Part shown: piece after piece, positions 34,951-46,575 of the stretch
Layout of the letters: every line of letters starts with the position of its first letter
Numbering within the stretch: position 1 is the first letter of the stretch
From: Inia geoffrensis
Taxonomy: Eukaryota > Chordata > Mammalia > Artiodactyla > Iniidae
Direction of reading: 5' to 3'
DNA length: 64,000 bases
NCBI GenBank assembly: GCA_036417435.1
Contig: CM070910.1
Location: 80,522,784-80,586,783, forward strand
Position numbers and translations under genes: made by a program
Notes under the pieces: generated by a model
What the model was told of the DNA's origin: nothing
The model's input: only the letters and a program-made list of their open reading frames with translations
Databases searched by the model: none

Positions 34951-36075
34951 GTTGGAGGGCATGGGTTAGTGTTGATGTAGTGTTACATGTATGTCACGGG
35001 TGAGGGTAAATCTTCGGGTGACTTTCAGGGTTAGAATTCGGGTTAGGGTTAAGTTTAGGTAATGGAGAGGGATTAAGGTACAGGTTAGTGTAGGACAACG
35101 CTTAAGGGTTAGCGTACGTGTGAGGGCACGGTTTAGTATTGGTGTACTGGTTAAGATTAGGTAATGGGTGAGGGTAAGGTTTCGGGCGAGGGTCAGGGAT
35201 AGGATTCGGGTTAGGGTTAGGGTTAGGGAATGGGGTTGGATTAGGGTACACTTTAGGGTATGAGAGCGCTTAAGGGTTAGCGTACGTGTGAGGGCAGGAG
35301 TTAGTGTTGGTGTACTGGTTAAGTTTAAGGCATGGGTGAGGGTAAGGCTTCGGGTCAAGGTTAGGTTTAGGATTCGGTTTAGGGTTAGGGTTAGGGAATG
35401 GAGAGGGATTAGGGTACAGCTTAGCGTAAGACAACGCTTAAGGGTTAGCATACGTGTGAGGACACGAGTTAGTGTTGGTGTATTGGTTAAGATTAGGGCA
35501 CGGGTGCAGTTAAGGCCTCCGAAGAGGGTCAGGTTTAGGGATTGGTTTAGGGTTAGGGTTAAGGAATGGGGAGGGATTAGGGTACAGGTTAGTGTACGAC
35601 AACGCTTAAGGCTTAGCGTACGTGTGAGGGTATGAGTTAGTGTTGGTGTACTGGTTAAGATTAGGACACGGGTGATGGTAAGGCTTCGGGTGAGGGTCAG
35701 GGTTAGGATTCTGTTAGGGTTAGTGTTAGTTAATGGGGAGGGATTAGGGTAAAGTTTAGGGTAAGACAACGCTAAAGGGTTAGCTTACGTGTGAGGGCAC
35801 GACTTACTGTGGCTGTACGGGTTAAAATTAGGGCACGGGTGAGGTTAAGACCACGGAAGAGGGACAGGTTTAGGGTTTGGGTTAGGGTTAGGGTTAGGGA
35901 ATGGGGAGGGATTAGAGTACAGGTTTGGTTATGGCAACGGTTTAGGGTTAGTCTATGTTGGAGGGCATGGGTTAGTGTTGATGTACTAGTTAAAATTAGG
36001 ACACGGGTGAGGGTAAAGCTTCGGGTGAGTGTCAGGGTTAGGGTTTGGGTTAGGGTTAGGGTTAGGGAATGCAGA

Positions 36076-38771
36076 GGGATTAGGGTACAGTTTAGTGTAT
36101 GACAACGCTTAAGGGTTAGCATACGTGTGAGGGCACAAGTTAGTGTTGCTGTACTGGTTAAGATTAGGGCACGGTTCAGTGTAAGGCTTCGGGTGAGGTT
36201 TAGGATTAGGATTCGGGTTAGGGTTAGGGTGAGAGAATGGAGAGGGATTAGGGTACAGTTTAGGGTACGATGATGTTTAAGGGTTAGCGTACGCGTGAGG
36301 GCACGAGTTAGTGTTGGTGTACTGGTTAAGATCAGGGCACGGGTGAGGGTAAGACTTCGGAATAGGGTCAGGTTTAGGGTTTGGGTTAGGGTTAGGTTAG
36401 GGAATGGGGAGGGATAAGGGTACAGGTTAGGAAACGGCAACTGTTTAATTTTAGCCTACGTTGGAGGACATGGGTTAGTGTTGATGTCCTGGTTAAAATT
36501 AGTACAAGTGTGAGGGTAAATCTTCAGGTGAGGGTCAGGATTAGGATTCGGGTTAGGGTTAAGTTTAGGGAATGGGGAGGGATTAGGGTACAGGGTAGGG
36601 TACGGCTTCAGTTTAGGATTAGCGTACGTGTGAGGGCACGGTTTAGTGTTGGTGTACTGGTTAAGATTAGTTCACGGATGAGGGTAAGGCTTCAGGTGAC
36701 GGTCAGGGTTAGGATTCCAGTTGGGGTTAGGGTTAGGGAATTGAGATGGATTAGGGTACAGTTTAGGGTACGAAAACGCTTAAAGGTTAGCGACCGTGTG
36801 AGGGCACAAGTTAGTGTTGGTGTACTGGTTAAGATTAGGGCACGGTTCAGGGTAAGGTTTCGGTTGAGGGTCAGGGTTAGGGTTCGGGTTAAGGTGAGGG
36901 TTAGATTATGGGGAGTGATTAGGGTACAATTTAAGGTGCGACCATACTTAAGGGTTAGTATACGTGTGAGGGCACGAGTTAGTGCTGGTGTACTGGTTAA
37001 GATTAGGGCATGGGGGAGGGTAAGGCTTCGGAAGAGGGTCAGGTTTAGGGTTTGGGTTAGGGTTAGGGTTAGGGAATGGGGAGGGTTTAGGGTTCAGGTT
37101 AGGGTACGGCAACGGTTTACGGTTAGCCAACGTTAGAGAGCATGTGTTGGTGTTGATGTTCTGGTTAAAATTAGGACACGGGTGAGGGTAAAGCTTCGTG
37201 TGAGTTTCAGGGTTAGGGTTCGGGTTAGGGTTAGGGTTAGGGAATGGAGAGGGTTTAGGGTAAAGTTTAATGTACAACAATGCTTAAGGGTTACCGTACG
37301 TGTGAGTGCACGAGGTGGTTTTGGTGTCCTGGTTAACATTCGGGCACGGGTGAGAGTAAGGCTTCGGGCGAGGGTCAAGGTTAGGATTCCGGTTAGGGTT
37401 AGTGTTAAGGAATAGGGAGGGTTTAGGGTACTGTTTAGGGTACGACAAAGCTTAAGGGTTAGCGTACGTGAGACGGCACGAGTTAGTGTTGGTATACTGG
37501 TTAAGATTAGGGCACGGGTGAGAGTAAGGCTTAGTGTGAGGGTCAGGATTAGGATTCGATTTGGGGTTAGGGTTAGGGAATCGGAAGGGCTTAGGGTACA
37601 GTTTAGGGTACGACAATGCTTTAGGGTTAGCTTACACGTGAGGGCACGAGTTAGTGTTCGTGTACTGGTTAAGATTAGGGAACGGGTGACGGTAAGATTT
37701 CGGGTGAGGGTCACGGTTAGGATTCGGTTAGGGTAAGGGTTAGGGAATGGGGAGGGATTAGGGTACAGGTTAGGTTATGGCAACGGTTTAGGGTTAGCCT
37801 ACGTTGGAGGGCATGCGTTAGTGTTGATATACTAGTTAAAATAATGACACGGGTGAGGGTAAAGCTTCGGGTGAGTGTCAGGGTTACGTTCCTGGTTAGG
37901 GTTAGGGTTTGGGAATGGCGAGGGATTAGGTTACCGATTAGGGTACGAGAACGCTTAAGGCTTAGCGTACGTGTGAGGGCACGAGTTAGTGTTGATGTAC
38001 TGGTTAAGATTAGGGCACATGTGATGGTAAGGCTTCGGGTGAGGGTCAGGGTTACGATTCTGTTAGGGTTAGTGTTAGTTAATGGGGAGGGATTAGGGTA
38101 CAGTTTAGGGTAAGACAATGCTTAAGGGTTAGCTTACGTGTGAGGGCACGACTTAGTGTTGGTGTACTGGATAAGACTAGGGCACGGGTGAGGTTAAGGC
38201 CTCGGAAGAGGTACAGGTTTAGGGTTTGGGTTAAGGTTAGGGTTAGGGAATGCGGAGGGATTAGGGTACAGGTTTGGTTATGGCAACGGTTTATGGTTAG
38301 CCTATGTTGGAGGGCATGGGTTAGTGTTTCTGTACTAGTTAAAATAAGGACACCGGTGAGTGTAAAGCTTCTGGTGAGTGTCAGGCTTAGGGTTCGTGTT
38401 AGGGTTTGGGTTAGGGAATCCGGCAGTATTAGGGTACAGTTTAATGTACGACAAAGCTTAAGGGTTAGCATACGTGTGAGGACACAAGTTAGTGTTGGTT
38501 TACTGGTTAAGATTAGGTCACGGTTCAGGGTAAGGCTTCGGGTGAGGGTCAGGGTTAGGATTCGGGTTAAGGTTAGGGTTAGATTAAGGGGAGGGGTTAG
38601 GGTACAATTTAGGGTACGACCATGCTTAAGGGTTAGTGTACGTGTGAGGGCACGAGTTAGTGCTGGTGTACTGGTTAAGATTAGGGCATGGTGAGGGTAA
38701 GGCCTCGGAAGAGGGTCAGGTTTAGGGTTTGGGTTAGGGTTAGGGTTAGGGAATGGGGAGGGTTTAGGGTA
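36076..38771 (+). repeat. Near-identical 2.7 kb segment, copy 2
   Basis: Partner of 29,871-32,566. The 3.5 kb between the two copies and the sequence beyond each are clearly different, so this is not a simple tandem array of the segment. Immediately after copy 2, 38,771-39,060 resembles a stretch inside both copies (about 30,880-31,180 and 37,090-37,385); relative to copy 2 the offset is about 1,677 bp, or ten monomers. Confidence 0.85.
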
Positions 38772-40396
38772 AAGGTTAGGGTACGGCAACAGTTTATGGT
38801 TAGCCTACATTAGAGAGCATGTGTTAGTGTTGATGTTCTGGTTAAAATTAGGACACGGGTGAGGTTAAAGCTTCGTGTGAGTTTCAGGGTTAGGGTTCGG
38901 GTTAGGGTTAGTGTTAGGGAATGGAGAGGGTTTAGGGTAAAGGTTAATGTACAACAACGCTTAAGGGTTACCGTACATGTGAGGGCACGATGTGGTTTTG
39001 GTGTCCTGGTTAACATTCGGGCACGGGTGAGGGTAAGGCTTCGGGTGAGGTTCAGGGTTAGGATTCGGCTTAGGGTTAGGGTTAGGATATGGGGAGGGAT
39101 TAGGGTACAATTTTGGGTACGACCACGCTTAAGGGTTAGTGTACGTGTGAGCACACAAGTTAGTGTTGGTGTACTCGTTAAGATTAGGGCTCGGGTGAGG
39201 GTAAGGCTTCGGGTGAGGGTTACGGTTAGGATTCGGGTTATGGTTATGGTTAGGGAATGGAGAGGGATGAGGGTAGAGTTTAGTGTATGACAACACTTAA
39301 TGGTTAGTGTACGTGTGAGGGCACGAGTGAGTGTTGGTGTACTGGTTAAGAGTAGGGCACGGGTGAGTTTAAGGCCTCGGAAGAGGGTCAGGTTTAGGGT
39401 TTGGGTTAGGGTTATGATTAGGGAATGGGGAGGGATTAGGGTACAGGTTAGGATATGGAAACGCTTAAAGGTTAGCGTACGTGTGAGGGCAACAATTAGT
39501 GTTGGTGTACTGGTTAAGATTAGGGCACGTGTGATGGTAAGGCTTCGGGTGAGGGTGAGGGTTAAGATTCGTATGGGGTTTGGTTTAGTTAATGGGGAGG
39601 GATTAGGGTACAGTTTAAGGTATGACAGTGCGTAAGGGTTAGCGTACGTGTGAGGGCACGACTTACTGTTGGTGTACTGGTTAAGATTAGGGCATGGGTG
39701 AGTGTAAGGCCTCGGAAGAGGGTCAGGTTTAGCGTTCGGTTTAGGGTTAGAGTTAGGGAATGGGGAGGGATTAGGGTACAGGTTTGGTTATGGCAAAGGT
39801 TTAGGGTTAGCCTGTGTTGGAGGGCATGGGTTAGTGTTGAAGTACTAGTTAAAATTAGGACTGGGATAAGCGTAAAGCTTTGGGTGAGTGTCAGGTTTAG
39901 GGTAACGGTTACGGTTACTGTTAGGGAATGCGGAGGGATTAGGTTACAGTTTAGTGTATGACAACGTTTAAGGGTTAACATACGTGTGAGGGCACAAGTT
40001 AGTGTTGGTGTACTGGTTAAGATTAGGGCACGGGTTAGTGTAAGGCTTCGGGTGAGGTTAATGTTTAGGATTCAGGTGAGGATTAGGGTTAAGGAATGGG
40101 GAGGAATTACGGTACAGTTTAGGGTACGAGAACATTTAATGGATAGCGTACGTGTGAGGGCACGAGTTAGTGTTGGTGTACTGGTTAAGACTAGGGCATG
40201 GGTGAGTGTAAGGCTTTGGGTCAGGGACAGGATTAGTGATCAGGTTAGGATAATAGTTAGGCAATGGGGAGGGATTAAGATACAGTTTAGGGTATGGCAA
40301 AGGTTTAGGTTCAGCCTACATAGGAGGGCATGGGTTAGTGTTGATGTCCTGGTTAAAATTAGAACATGGATCAGGGTAAATCGTCAGGGAGTGTCA

Positions 40397-40422
40397 GGGT
40401 TAGGGTTAGGGTTAGGGTTAGG
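40397..40422 (+). repeat. Near-perfect telomeric run, potential G-quadruplex
   Basis: GGG followed by three perfect TTAGGG and a further TTAGG. Four GGG tracts with TTA spacers meet the usual intramolecular G-quadruplex pattern. It is among the longest undegraded telomeric runs in the window; none that I found has more than three full TTAGGG plus partial ends. Confidence 0.8.
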
Positions 40423-43400
40423 AAATGGAGAGGGATTAGGGTACAGGTAAGGGTACAACAACGTTTAAGGTTTAGTGTACGTGTGAGGGCACGAGTTAGT
40501 GTTGGTTTACTGGTTAAGATTAGGTCACGGTTGAGGGTAAGGCTTCGGGTGAGGGACAGGATTAAGGATCGGCTTAGTGGTAGAGTTAGGCAATGGGGAG
40601 GGATTAGGGTCCAGGTTAGGGTACGGCTGCGGTTTAGGGTTAGCGTACGTGTGAGGGCACGGTTTTGCATTGGTGTATTGGTTAAGATTCGGTCACGGGT
40701 GAGGCTAAAGCTTCGGGTTAGGGTCAGGGTTAGGATTCGTGTTCGGGTTAGGGTTAGGGTTAGGGAATGGGGAGCGATTAGGGTGCAATTTAGTGTACGA
40801 CCACGCTTAAGGGTTAGTGTATGTGTGATGGCATGAGTTAGTGTTGGTGTACTGGTTAAGATAAGGGCACGGGTGAGGGTAAGGCTTCGGGTGAGGTTGC
40901 GGGTTAGGATTCGGGTTAGGGTTAGGGTTAGGGAATGGAGAGGGTTTAGGGCATAGTTTAGCGTACAACAAAAATTAAGGGTTAGCGTTCGTGTGCAGTC
41001 ACGAGTTAGTGTTATTGTACTGGTTAAGATTAGGGCACGGGTGAGGGAAAGAGCTCGGAAGAGGGTCAGGTTTAGGGTTTGGGTTACGGTTTGGGTTAGC
41101 GAATGGTGAGGGATTAGGGTACAGATTAGGGTACGGCAAAGTTTTAGGGTTAGCCTACGAAGGAGGACATGGGTTAGTGTTGATGTCCTGGTAAAATTTA
41201 GGACACGGGTGAGGGTAAAGCTTCGGGTGAGTGTCCGGTTTATGGTTCGGATTAGGGTTAGGATAGGGAATAGAGAGGGGTTAGGGTACAGGTTAGGGTA
41301 CGGCTGTGGTTTAGGGTTAGCGTAAGTGTGAGGGCAGGGTTTAGTGACGGTGTACTGGTTAATATTAGGTCACGTATGAGGATAAGGCTTCGGGTGAGGG
41401 TCAGGGTTGGGATTCGTGTTAGGGTTAGGTTAGGGAATGGGGAGGGATTAGGGTACCGATTAGGGTACGACAACACTTAAGGATTAGAGTACGTGTGAAG
41501 GCACGAGTTAGTGTTGGCGTACTGATTAAGATTAGGACACGGGTGAGTTTAAGGCCTCTGAAGAGGGTCAGGTTTAGGGTTTGGTTTAGGGTTAGGGTTA
41601 GGGAATGGGGAGGGAATAGGGCACAGTTTAGAGTACGGCAATGGTTTAGGGTTAGCCTACGTAGGAGGGCATTGGTTAGTTTTGATGTCCTGGTTAAAAT
41701 TAGAACACGGATGAGGGTAAATCTTCGGGTGAGTGTCAGGGTTAGGGTATGGGTTAGGGTTACGGTTACGGAATGCAGATGGTTTTGGGTACAGGTTAGG
41801 GTACGACAACGTTTAAGGTTTAGCGTATGTGTGAGGGCACCGCTTAGTGTTCTTGTGCTCGTTAAGATTAGGTCATATTTGAGGGTAAGGCTTCGGGTGA
41901 GTGTCAGTGTTATGATTCGGGTTAGTGTTAGATTTAGGGAATGGGGAGGGATTAGGGTACATTTTAGGGTATGACAACGCTTAAGGGTTATTGTACGTGT
42001 GAGGGCACGAGTTAGTGTTGGTGTACTGGTTAAGATTAGGTCACGGGTGAGGGTAAGGCTTCGTGTGAGGGACAGGATTAGGGATCGGGTTAGGGTTAGG
42101 GTTAGGCACTGGGGAGGGATTAGGGTACAGTTTATGGTACGACAACGATTAAGGGTTAGTGTTTGTGTGAGGGCACAAGTTAGTGTTGGTGTACTGGTTA
42201 AGATTAGGGCACTGGTGAGGGTTAGGCCTCGGAAGAGGGTCAGGTTTAAGGTTTGGGTTAGGGTTAGGTTTTGGGAATGGGGAGGGATGAGTGTACAGTT
42301 TAGTGTATGGCAACGGTTTAGAGTTAACCTACGTAGGAGGGCATGGGCTAGTGTTGATGTCCTGGTTAAAATTAGAACAAGGGTGAGGGTAAATCTTCGG
42401 GTGAGTGTCAGGGTTAGGAATCGGGTTATGGTTAGGGTTAGGCAATGGGGAGGGATTAGGGTACAGGTTAGGGTACGGCTGCGGTTTAGGGTTAGCGTAC
42501 GTGTGAGGACTCGATTTAGTTTTGGTGTACTCATTAAGATTAGGGCACGGGTGAGGGTAAGGCTTCGGGTGAGTGTCAGAGTTAGGGTTTGTGTTAGGGT
42601 TAGGGTTAGGGAATGGAGAGGGAATAGGGTACGGGTTAGTGTACGACAACGCTTAAGGGTTAGCGTACGTGTGAAGGCACCATTTAGTGTTGGTGTACTG
42701 GTTAAGATTAGGTCATGGGTGAGGGTAAGGCTTTTTAGTGAGGGTCAGGGATACGATTCGGGTTAGGGATAGAGTTAGGGACTGGGGAGGGATTAGGGTA
42801 CAGTTTAGGGTACGACAATGCTTAAGGGTTAGCGTACGTGTGAGGGAATGATTTAGTGTTGGTGTACTGGTTAAGATTAGGTCACGGGTGAGGGTAATGC
42901 TTCAGGTGAGGGTAAGGGTTAGGATTCGGGTTAGGGTTAAGGTAAGGGAATGGGGAGGGATTAGGGTACAGGTTATGGTACGGCAACGGTTCAGGGTTAG
43001 CCTACATTGGATGGCATGGGTTAGTGTTGATATACTGGTTAAAGTTAGACACGGGTAAGGGTAAAGCATCAGGTGAGTGTCAGGTTTAGGGTTCGTGTTA
43101 GGGTTAGGGTTAGGGAATCGAGAGGGATTAGGGTACAGTTTTGGGTACGTCTGTGGTTTAGGGTTAGCGAAAGTGTGAGGGCACAGTTTATTGTTGGAGT
43201 ACTGGTTAAGATTATGTCACGGTTGAGGGTAAGGCTTCGGGTGAGGGTCAGAGTTAGGATTCGGTTTAGGGTTAGGGTTGGGGAATGGGGAGGGATTAGG
43301 GTACAGTTTAGGGCACGACAACGCTTAAGTGTTAGCGTACGTTTGACGACATGAGTTAGTGTTGGTGTACTAATTAAGTTTAGGGCACGGGTCAGTGTAA

Positions 43401-43689
43401 GGTTTCGGGTGAGTGTCAGGGTTAGGATTCGGGTTAGGTTTGTGGTTAGGGAATGGGGAGGGTTTAGGGTACAGTTTAGGATACGACAACGTTTAAGGGT
43501 TAACGTACGTGTGAGGGCACGATTTAGTGTTGCTGTACTGGTGAAGTTTAGGTCACGGGTGAGGGTAAGGCCTCGGAAGAGGGTCAGGTTTAGGGTTTGT
43601 GTTAGGGTTAGGGTTAGGGAAAGGGGAGGGATTAGGGTACAGGTTAGGGTACGGCAACGGTTTAGGGTTGGCCTACGTTGGAGGGCATG

Positions 43690-44330
43690 GGTTAGTGTTG
43701 TTATCCTGGTTAGTATTAGAACATGGGTGAGGGTAAAGCTTCGGTGAGTGCCAGGGTTAGGGTTAGGGTTAGGGAATGGAGAGGGAATAGAGTATCAGTT
43801 AGGGCACGACAATGCTTACGGGTTAGCACACATGTGAGGGCACAGGTTAGTGTTTGTGTACTGGGTAATATCAGGGCACTGGTGAGTGTAAGGCTTCTGA
43901 TGAGTGTCAGGGTTAGGGTTACGGTCAAGGTTAGGGTTAGGGTACGGGGAGGGATTCGGTATTATTTAGGTTACAGCAGCGTTTAGGGTTAGCGTTCATG
44001 TGAGTGCGCACGTTAGTGTTCGTGTACTGGTTAATATTAGAGCAAAGGTGAGACTAGGGCTTTGGGTGCGGGTCAGGGTTAGCATTAGGGTTAGGGTTAA
44101 TGTTAGGGAATGGGGAACGTTTTGGGTACAGGTTATTATACTGGTACTGTTTAGGGTTAGCATACGTGGGAGGCCACGAGTTAGTGTTGGTGTAATGGTT
44201 AATATTACGTCACGGGTGAGGGTAAGGCATCAGGTGATGGTCACAGTTAGGGTTCGTGTTAGGGAATGGGGAGCTTTTAAGGTACAGTTTAGGGTATGGG
44301 AACGGTTTAGTGTTGGCGTAGGTGTGAGGG
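43690..44330 (+). repeat. Old diverged relative of part of the right-hand HOR
   Basis: This stretch resembles about 47,590-48,110 (and therefore its HOR copies at +6,139 and +12,278 bp). In order, both contain a contracted GG(A/T)ATT...TTTAGGTTACAGCAGC-type monomer, GGTGCGGGTCAGGGTTAGCAT (44,065 and 47,831 onward), GGGAACGTTT-like ends, a TACTGGTAC variant, GGGAGGCCACGAGTTAG with TGTAATGGTTAATATTA, and a GGGGAGCTTTTA monomer end. The order is the same but point differences are many, so it left the HOR long before the present copies were homogenised. Confidence 0.7.
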
Positions 44331-45443
44331 CACAGGTTAGTGTTGGTGTACTGGTTAAGATTAGGGCATAGGTGAGATTAAGGCTTCGGGTGAGGGTCAG
44401 GGTTAGGTTTCGGGTTAGGGTTAGGGCATGGGGAGGGATTAGGGTACAGGTTAGGGTACGGCAAATGTTTAGCGCTAGCATATATGTGAAGGCACGAGTT
44501 AGTGTTGGTGTACTGGTTAAGATTAGGGCACAGGTGAGGGTAAGGCCTCGGAAAAGGGTCACGTTCAGGGTTTGGGTTAGGGTTAGGGTTAGGGAATGGG
44601 GAGGGATTAGTGTACAGGATAGGGTACAACAACGCTTAAGGGTTAGCGTACGTTTGAGGGCACGAGTTAGTGTTTGTTTACTGGTTAAGATTAGGGCATG
44701 GGTTAGGGTAGGGCCTCGGAAGAGGGTCAGGTTTAGGGATGGGGTTAGGGTTAGGGTTAGGCAATGGGAGGGATTAGGGTACAGGTTAGGGTACAGCAAT
44801 GGTTTATTGTTAGAGTACATGTGAAGGCATGGGTTTGTGTTTGTGTACTGGTTAAGATTAGAGCACAGGTGAGGGTATGGCTTCGGGTGAGGGCCAGGGT
44901 TATGGTGCTGGTTAGGGTTGAGGTTAGGGAATGGGGAGGGATTAGGGTACAGGTTAGGGTACGGCAACGGTTTAGGGTTCACGTACGTGTGAGGGCACTG
45001 GTTAGTGTTGGTGTACTGGTTAAGATTAGGGCACGGGTGATGGTAAGTTTTCGGGTGAGGGTCAGTGTTAGGTTTCTGTTTAGGGTTTGGGTTAAGGAAG
45101 AGGGAAGGATTAGGGTACATGTTTTTGGATGGCAACGGTTTCGGTTTAGCGTCCGTGTGAGGGCACGGGTTAGTTTTCGTGTACTGGTTAAGATTAAGGC
45201 ATGGGTGAGGGTAAGGCTTCGGGTGAGGGTCAGGGGTGGGGTTCGGGTTAAGGTTAGTGTTAGGGAATGGGAGTGATTAAGGTACAACTTAGGGTGCAGC
45301 AACGGTTTAGGGCTAGCGCACATGTGACGGCGTGGGTTCGTGTTCGTGTACGGTATAGGGTTTGGGCACAGGAGAGAGTAGGGCTTCTGGTGAGGTTCAC
45401 GGTTAGTGTTCAGGTTAGGGTTAGGATTACGGAAAGGGGTGGG

Positions 45444-45551
45444 TTTAGGTTAAAGGTTAATGTATGGCATCAATTTAGGGTTATTGTAAATTTGAGGTCA
45501 TGGTTTAGGTTTAGTTTTAGGATTAGGGTTAGGTTTAGGGAACAGGGAAGG
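45444..45551 (+). repeat. Shortened monomer (108 bp, 18 hexamers), copy 1
   Basis: A monomer that lost its middle: after TTGAGGTCATGGTTTAGG it goes directly to GTTTAGTTTTAGGATTAGGG, skipping the usual GTACTGG, GGGCAC and GGCTTCGG hexamers. The equivalent unit in copy 2 runs from TTTAGG at 51,571 to the next at 51,679, which is 108 bp or 18 hexamers, so exactly ten hexamers (60 bp) were lost and the hexamer frame is kept. It is a physical marker for each HOR unit. Confidence 0.8.
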
Positions 45552-46559
45552 TTTAGGGTACAAGTTAGGGTATGCAAAATTTTAGGAATAGTGTATGTGT
45601 GGGACACGGTTTACTGTTCATGTAGGGTTTAGGATTAAGGCACATGTGAGTGTAAGGCTTTGGGTGATGTTCAGGGTCAGGTGTCTTGTTAGGGTTAGGG
45701 TAAGGGAACAGGGAAGGTTTAGGGTAAAGTTTATGTTACGGCAACATTTTTGGGTTAGCCTTCATGTGAGGGCACGGGTTAGTATTCGTGTTCGGGTTAG
45801 GATTATGGCACAGTTGACAGTAAGGTTTCGGGTGAGGGTCAGGGCATGGGTTCAGTTTAGGGTTACGGTTAGGGAATGGGGAGGGTTTAGGGTACAGTTT
45901 AAGGTACGGCAATGGTTTGGGGTTAGCGTATGTGTGAGTGCATGGGTTAGTGTTCGTGTATGGTTTGGGATTAGGGCACGGGTTATGGTAATGCTTCGGG
46001 TGAGGTTCAGTGTTAGGTTTCGGTTTAGGGTTAGGGTTAGGGAATGGCGACAGTTTAGGGTACATATTAGTGTACGGCAATGGGTTAGGGTTAGCGTACG
46101 TTTGAGGGCACGGTTAGTGTTCATGTACGGGTTAGGATTTGGGCACGGGTGATGGTAAGTCTTCTTGTGAGGGTCAGAGATAGAGTTTGGTTTAGGGTTA
46201 GGGTTAGGGAATGGGGACGGGTTACGGTACAGGTTAGGGTACAGCAACGGTTTAGGGTTAGCGTACGTGTGAGGGCAAGGTTTAGTGTTGGTGTTCTGGT
46301 TAAGATTAGGGCACGGGTGAGGGTAAGGCTTCGGGTGATGGTCAGGATTTGGGTTCGGGTTAGGGTTAGGGTTAAGGAATGTGGAGGGATTAGTGTACAG
46401 GTTAGGGTACGGCAACGGTTTACGGTTCGCCTACCTTTGAGGGTATGGGTTAGTGTTGTTGTGGTGGTTAAGATTTGGGCATTGGTTAGGGTAAGGCTTC
46501 GGGTAAGGGTTAGGGTTAGGTTTCAGGTTAGGGCGAGGGTTAGGGAATGGGGAGGTATT

Positions 46560-46575
46560 AGGGTACAGCAACGGT
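46560..46575 (+). other. 12 bp (two-hexamer) deletion in HOR copy 1
   Basis: Copy 1 reads GGGTACAGCAACGG, while copy 2 (from 52,689) and copy 3 read GGGTACAG followed by TTTAGGGTACAG and then CAACGG. The 12 bp difference is exactly two hexamers and accounts for the 6,127 against 6,139 bp unit length. Direct GGGTACAG repeats flank the lost bases, so slippage or short-homology recombination would explain it. Confidence 0.9.

Larger units (their letters stand above)
32567..36075 (+). repeat. Diverged monomers between the two 2.7 kb copies
   Basis: A 3.5 kb (about 21 monomers) stretch of the same satellite. Its first 650 bp is an older, diverged relative of the start of the 2.7 kb segment (offset about 2,684 bp, 16 monomers, from about 29,950-30,530). 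Its last part (about 35,000-35,770) resembles 31,150-31,913 at an offset of 3,856 bp (23 monomers). In the middle lies the four-monomer tandem duplication. No gene or unique sequence was seen. Confidence 0.7.
29300..45060 (+). repeat. Middle satellite domain, mostly diverged monomers
   Basis: The 168 bp monomer continues without a break, but neighbouring units differ more and no regular HOR covers the whole domain. The GGCCTCGGAAGAGG subfamily is common. Exceptions to the irregularity are a near-identical 2.7 kb pair (29,871-32,566 and 36,076-38,771), a four-monomer tandem duplication at 33.6-34.95 kb, and an older four-monomer similarity (about 41.5-42.1 kb against 42.2-42.8 kb, offset 672 bp). 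I saw no gene or mobile element. Both boundaries are approximate. Confidence 0.75.
38772..45060 (+). repeat. Diverged monomeric satellite
   Basis: About 6.3 kb of monomers with no recent higher-order copy inside the window. Some irregular pieces occur, such as a CGTCAGGGAGTGTCAGG contraction near 40,382 and a compressed stretch near 43,930-43,985. The longest near-perfect telomeric run of the middle domain is at 40,397-40,422. The monomer type shifts gradually toward the right-domain subfamily from about 43,600. No gene was seen. Confidence 0.7.

Noticed and set aside
45444..45551. Shortened monomer as the footprint of a mobile element or att site
   Set aside because: It is an internal 60 bp loss in hexamer register, with no target-site duplication or foreign sequence, and it is present in every HOR copy.
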